This document shows, one piece after another, positions 60,624-64,000 of a stretch of DNA of 64,000 nt; position 1 is the first letter of the stretch; every line of letters starts with the position of its first letter. The translations under genes were made by a program, and so were the position numbers. Origin of the DNA: an uncultured Bacteroidales bacterium (GTDB lineage: Bacteria > Bacteroidota > Bacteroidia > Bacteroidales > Muribaculaceae); contig UQVH01000012.1 in NCBI GenBank assembly GCA_900544535.1, positions 1-64,000 of the forward strand. The letters run 5' to 3'. Below the pieces are notes generated by a model that was not told the origin of the DNA, ran no database searches, and saw nothing but the letters and a program-made list of their open reading frames with translations.

Positions 60624-62633
60624 ATGTCGTTCCGTCTGCCGTTTATGTCTGTGTTTTCTATGATGCTGCTTATCGCGGCGGCATCCTGCACGCGCGTGAA
60701 TGTGGAAAAGAATGCTATTTACGACGGTGGACGGTTTGAAATCTATGATGACAGCATGGTCCGCGACGGCAGGACATATATGGCTTCGGAGCTGCGGCCG
60801 TCAGCCGCGGCCATTAATCCGATTTATAGTTCTTCCTGCCGTGTGGCCGACGCGCTGTTTGCCCGCAGTCTCGTCGACTCGTCGGCCCTTTCAGTGACTG
60901 ATGTCGGCCTTTCGGCTGCATTCCTGCGTCCTGAGGAATCGTTGGCGCTGATGCGATCCACTCTGACAGACGGCCGGATAGCGGCTGCGGAATTTCCGGA
61001 AGTCACAGACATAGGTACTTGGGCGGTCGGCGCGTGGGAGACCTATTGCGTTACGGGTTCCAAATCTTGGCTCAAAGAAGCCTACGAGGCATTGAACGCG
61101 TGGCTGCATTTGTGGCAGCTGGCGGGTGCGGGACGCGAGGCGCCACTGGGCGCAGGTCAGCCGCAGGGCATTGCCGCTGCGGATTTCTATCCGGTCTGGA
61201 TGGAAGCCATAGACCGTTACGAGACAGTCACGACAGCCGTAAATGTATCGCTGGCGACAGCTTTTGATGTGGCCTCGCAGATGGCAGGCGAATTGCGGTT
61301 CTATGCCGAACGCGAGCACCTGAGTTCGTTCACTGGTTTGCGCAATGCGGTCAATGACCGGCTGTGGCTCCCGGCGATGCAGCGCTATGGACAATATCTC
61401 TACGGTGAATATTATCCGATACTTTCAACAGTGTCCGACAATCGGGCGAATGCTCTGTGTGTGCTCAACGAGATTGCCACTCCGGAGATGGCCGAGGCTC
61501 TCATCGCCGCCGCACCGGTCTGTCGCGACGGAGTGCCTTGCCTGAGTCCGCGCATCAATCCAGGCGCCCGCGGTTTTGAGCCGTCGACGCAGGCCTTGTT
61601 TGCTCTTGCCGCCGCCAAAGTGCGCAATCCTGAGGCGTTTCTGCTCGCCGCCGCCTCGCTGATGGATATTAGCGTTGACCGCCGGACGGTTTCCGAATGG
61701 CCGGCAGTGGTGTGCAAAGGTTTATTCGGCATGAATTTCACACCGTCGGGGATTTATTTCAGTCCTATGGTACCGGCGGTTTTCCGCGGACAGAAAAAAC
61801 TTACCGGTTTCCGCTATCGCGATGCCGTGTTTGACATCTCTATGAGCGGTACCGGTGACCGTATAGCCTCGTTTATGATCGATTCGGTTTCTTACGGAAC
61901 TCCATATATCGATACATCTCTTCAGGGTCGCCATAAGGTTGATATCGTCCTCTCCGGTAATGCTCTTTCCGAAAGGGGGGTGAATCTCGTCGACCAGACG
62001 GATCTGCCGCCGCTGCCTCAGCTGAGATGGGATCATGACGGGAGGGTGGTGAAAATTCTTAATTTCGATCCGTCGCTGCATTATGGCGTTTATGTGGACG
62101 GGGCTTTGACGGAGACGCTTGACAAGGCGGATTATCGCCTGAGATCGTCGGGCGTGAGCGTTACGGCGATAGTGCCTCTGCTTGCCGGGGGGCAGACCGG
62201 TTTCTCACCGCGCAGCCATGTCTATGCCCCCGCGCAGTCGGAGATTACGGTCAGGGCTTCTTCGGTCACTCCGCGCCGTCCGCCTCTACATTTTATAAAG
62301 GACCGCCGTACGGCTGACGACTACATAGAGCTTGCGGCGCGCCACAATACCCGCATCACTTGCTATGCTAATGTCCCCGTGGCCGGGGAGTATTTTCTGA
62401 CAGTGGGCTATTCCAACGGCTCAGTCCGCATGGCCCGGCGCATACTGAGCATCAATGACCGTGATGTGGCTACGGTGATCTGTCCGGCACTCAGTCCCGA
62501 TGACTGGATCACGGTGCGCCCGTCGAACACTGTTGTTGTCACCCTTCGCGAGGGACCCAATAAAATAGCTCTGACTTATATCGGGGGCACGATGCTGCTC
62601 AATAAAATAACCCTGCTGAAAAAAGCGCACTGA
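60624..62633 (+). CDS. Lipoprotein with glycosidase-like (alpha/alpha)6 fold
   Basis: A 669-residue lipoprotein; lipobox AAASC gives Cys22. Residues 60-400 form a helical region with features of GH63/GH15-like or MGH1-type glycosidases: AVGAWETYCVTGSKSWLKEA, then YGQYLYGEYYPILSTVSDNR, then ALFALAAAKVRNPEAFLLAA. Residues 520-669 contain a beta-rich region with a carbohydrate-binding-like ending (YANVPVAGEYFLTVGYSNGS, KIALTYIGGTMLLNKITLLK). An activity on polysaccharide is likely but unproven; the catalytic acids could not be named with confidence. It is followed 14 bases later by a phosphoesterase gene. Confidence 0.7.
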   Translation: MSFRLPFMSVFSMMLLIAAASCTRVNVEKNAIYDGGRFEIYDDSMVRDGRTYMASELRPSAAAINPIYSSSCRVADALFARSLVDSSALSVTDVGLSAAFLRPEESLALMRSTLTDGRIAAAEFPEVTDIGTWAVGAWETYCVTGSKSWLKEAYEALNAWLHLWQLAGAGREAPLGAGQPQGIAAADFYPVWMEAIDRYETVTTAVNVSLATAFDVASQMAGELRFYAEREHLSSFTGLRNAVNDRLWLPAMQRYGQYLYGEYYPILSTVSDNRANALCVLNEIATPEMAEALIAAAPVCRDGVPCLSPRINPGARGFEPSTQALFALAAAKVRNPEAFLLAAASLMDISVDRRTVSEWPAVVCKGLFGMNFTPSGIYFSPMVPAVFRGQKKLTGFRYRDAVFDISMSGTGDRIASFMIDSVSYGTPYIDTSLQGRHKVDIVLSGNALSERGVNLVDQTDLPPLPQLRWDHDGRVVKILNFDPSLHYGVYVDGALTETLDKADYRLRSSGVSVTAIVPLLAGGQTGFSPRSHVYAPAQSEITVRASSVTPRRPPLHFIKDRRTADDYIELAARHNTRITCYANVPVAGEYFLTVGYSNGSVRMARRILSINDRDVATVICPALSPDDWITVRPSNTVVVTLREGPNKIALTYIGGTMLLNKITLLKKAH

Positions 62634-62647
62634 CACAATTTACGATT

Positions 62648-63151
62648 ATGAAGACAATCGGCATTCTTTCTGACACTCATTCCTGCTGGGACGACCGTTA
62701 TGCGGCACATTTCAAAGACTGTGACGAGATCTGGCATTGCGGTGATGTCGGCGATATAGACATTATCAGGCGTCTTGAGGATGTGGTGCCGGTGGTCAGG
62801 GCTGTGCGGGGAAATATCGACCACGGAGATGTGTGCCGCCGTTGCCCGGAGGTGGAGAACTTTCAGGTGGAGGGTGTCAACGTGTGGATGACCCATATCG
62901 GAGGCTATCCCGGACGTTATGCACCCGGAATCAGGAGAGCGTTGATCGAGAACAGGGTGGGGCTGATGGTCTGCGGCCATTCCCATATACTGAAAGTGAT
63001 GCCCGATGCCGAGCTTGGACTGCTGCATGTCAATCCAGGAGCCGCGGGCTATCACGGCTGGCAGAAAGAGCGTACTCTGGTCCGTCTGACAATCGACAGC
63101 GGCGCCGTCACCGGTCTCGAAGTCATTGAATTAGGAAAGGTAAAGATCTGA
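62648..63151 (+). CDS. Calcineurin-like phosphodiesterase (YfcE/MJ0936 family)
   Basis: A 167-residue metallophosphoesterase. The metal motifs are all present: GILSDTHS, WHCGDVGD, VRGNID, MTHIGG, VCGHSHILKV and NPGAAG. It is a two-metal phosphodiesterase of the small YfcE/MJ0936 family, with no known physiological substrate. It follows the lipoprotein gene by 14 bases and is likely in the same transcript. Confidence 0.9.
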   Translation: MKTIGILSDTHSCWDDRYAAHFKDCDEIWHCGDVGDIDIIRRLEDVVPVVRAVRGNIDHGDVCRRCPEVENFQVEGVNVWMTHIGGYPGRYAPGIRRALIENRVGLMVCGHSHILKVMPDAELGLLHVNPGAAGYHGWQKERTLVRLTIDSGAVTGLEVIELGKVKI

Positions 63152-63172
63152 GGTTTGCCATGTTGTATGAAG

Positions 63173-63409
63173 CTATGTATCGGAGAGATTTGTTGTTAAC
63201 CAGCATCTTCGATGCAGCCGCTTGGACTGCCGGGGATGGCCCCAGGCACCGCTCGGCCTCCGCTGGCGCTTTGGCACTCGCTCAGCCTGGGGTTCCTGAA
63301 ATTCAAGCTCTCCGAGCTTCAGCTTTTGCGCTCGTGTCATAGCGGGCTGATTTTTCAAGTTGCTGTGGGTATTTTGCAGAAGTTTGCGTAGGAGGAAGTG
63401 TGGATTCAT
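63173..63409 (-). CDS. Doubtful small basic protein
   Basis: A 78-codon frame with 17 or so Arg and Lys residues (RAQKLKLGELEFQEPQAER, VPKRQRRPSGAWGHPRQSK). A -7 element TATCTTTG is found on the minus strand at 63465-63458, about 49 bases upstream of the ATG. It has no recognised family. It could equally be an unconstrained frame across a GC-rich intergenic repeat. Confidence 0.25.
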   Translation of the reverse strand: MNPHFLLRKLLQNTHSNLKNQPAMTRAQKLKLGELEFQEPQAERVPKRQRRPSGAWGHPRQSKRLHRRCWLTTNLSDT

Positions 63410-63532
63410 AGTCGAAAACGTGTTGATTAAAGATTGGTGGATTTGGGATCGACATCACAAAGATACAACCATCCCACCCCGATTTAGTGCGATAATGCGG
63501 AGCGAGGCAAAATTTTTTGATTTCATTCGTAT

Positions 63533-63579
63533 AAATAAAATTCAAGGAGCACATGATTCGGTATCATATGCTCCTTGAA
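63533..63579 (-). terminator. Terminator of leuB
   Basis: Bases 63579-63569 pair with 63551-63541 (TTCAAGGAGCA/TGCTCCTTGAA), with an inner ATGAT/ATCAT stem. On the minus strand TTTTATTT follows, which marks the end of leuB. Confidence 0.8.
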
Positions 63580-63599
63580 AATATTGTTTAGATCTCTTG

Positions 63600-64000
63600 T
63601 CAGGCTTCTTTGATATAGTTGACGATCCAGGCGCCGACGGCGTCGGTGCCGTAGCGGGGAGCGCCTTCAACCTGGATTTCGGGGGTGCGGACGTTGGCGT
63701 CGAGTGAGGCGTTGACCGCACGGCGGATCAGCGCTCCCTCTTCCATGAGGTTGAAATATTCAAAGAGCATGGCCACGGAGAGTATCTGCGCAAGCGGGTT
63801 GGCGATGTTCTGCCCTTTGGCCTGCGGCCATGAACCGTGGATAGGTTCGAACACGGGAGTCTTTTCGCCGGTCGATGCCGAGGGGAGAAGACCCATAGAG
63901 CCGGAAATTACAGAGCCTTCGTCGGTGAGGATGTCGCCGAAGGTGTTTTCGGTCACCATGACATCGAAGAAACGCGGTTCCTGAATCATGCGCATGGCGG
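63600..64000 (-). CDS. leuB: 3-Isopropylmalate dehydrogenase, C-terminal part (runs off the window)
   Basis: The C-terminal 133 or so residues of LeuB, which oxidises 3-isopropylmalate to 2-oxoisocaproate in leucine synthesis. The N-terminus is beyond base 64000. Conserved motifs are FFDVMVTENTFGDILTDEGS (metal- and substrate-binding aspartates), SVISGSMGLLPSASTG and FEPIHGSWPQAKGQNIANPL (nucleotide-binding). The end NYIKEA and a following terminator show the gene finishes normally. Confidence 0.95.
   Translation of the reverse strand, partial: AMRMIQEPRFFDVMVTENTFGDILTDEGSVISGSMGLLPSASTGEKTPVFEPIHGSWPQAKGQNIANPLAQILSVAMLFEYFNLMEEGALIRRAVNASLDANVRTPEIQVEGAPRYGTDAVGAWIVNYIKEA

Larger units (their letters stand above)
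63152..63599. other. Long intergenic region before the leuB end
   Basis: The stretch between the phosphoesterase and leuB has a GC-rich half (about 63200-63345) and an AT-rich half. It includes a weak minus-strand gene candidate, an inverted repeat CCCCAGGC/GCCTGGGG (63240-63247 and 63285-63292), related direct repeats, and the leuB terminator. No RNA gene is recognised. Confidence 0.5.

Overview
The window looks like a chromosomal segment of a gut Bacteroidales bacterium, most likely of the Muribaculaceae/Bacteroidaceae type. The evidence is a fused lpxC-fabZ gene, many promoters of the Bacteroidota pattern (TTTG, about 19-20 bases, TAnnTTTG), almost no Shine-Dalgarno sequences, OadG with a lamin-tail domain, FISUMP and type IX-like C-terminal domains, a Bacteroidota porin family, and a small SRP RNA. 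The family assignment is inference. Base composition is around 55% GC by eye, except for a clearly AT-richer block at about 7.5-10.7 kb.

Layout. 0-5 kb: lipid A genes lpxD, lpxC-fabZ and lpxA, then two unknown exported proteins. 5-7.5 kb (minus): smpB, a Yip1-like membrane protein and a MACPF lipoprotein with a terminator-like hairpin at the 5' end of its leader. 7.9-10.7 kb: an AT-rich pair of secreted proteins, the second with a FISUMP domain. 10.8-18 kb: a porin, an ECF sigma operon, a ROK sugar kinase, ruvB and a polysaccharide flippase. 17.9-23.3 kb: rseC-rnfB-rnfC without the other rnf genes, then an aminotransferase and tyrS. 23.8-26.9 kb: SRP RNA, a porin with its own ECF sigma gene, and a glycosyltransferase. 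27-34 kb: an M3 peptidase, a nuclease/phosphatase-fold membrane protein, two rhomboids, two paralogous lipoproteins and an initiator tRNA. 34-41 kb: a DUF3127 protein with an SSB-like tip, an AvaI/BsoBI-type restriction-modification pair and a 1010-residue C10 protease whose promoter overlaps a perfect 20-bp palindrome. 41-46 kb: an anchored solute-binding protein, a large porin and a beta-propeller. 46-52 kb: guaA, a queuosine-precursor transporter, a HAD phosphatase, HU, a 29-codon ribosomal-type gene and RNase E/G. 52-57 kb: a complete sodium-pumping methylmalonyl-CoA decarboxylase operon. 57-64 kb: tcdA, nhaD, rpsU, a glycosidase-like lipoprotein, a phosphodiesterase and the end of leuB.

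How the genes fit together. Much of the window concerns the cell envelope (lipid A, porins, lipoproteins, rhomboids, flippase) and sodium energetics: the decarboxylase exports Na+ during propionate formation, NhaD exchanges Na+ for H+, and RnfB/RnfC belong to an ion-pumping ferredoxin:NAD+ oxidoreductase. I found no CRISPR array, prophage, insertion sequence or rRNA. The best candidates for new biology are the MACPF gene with its leader hairpin and AT-rich neighbours, the orphaned rnfBC, the paralogous lipoprotein pair, the palindrome in the C10 protease promoter, and the perfect anti-Shine-Dalgarno complement just after rpsU.
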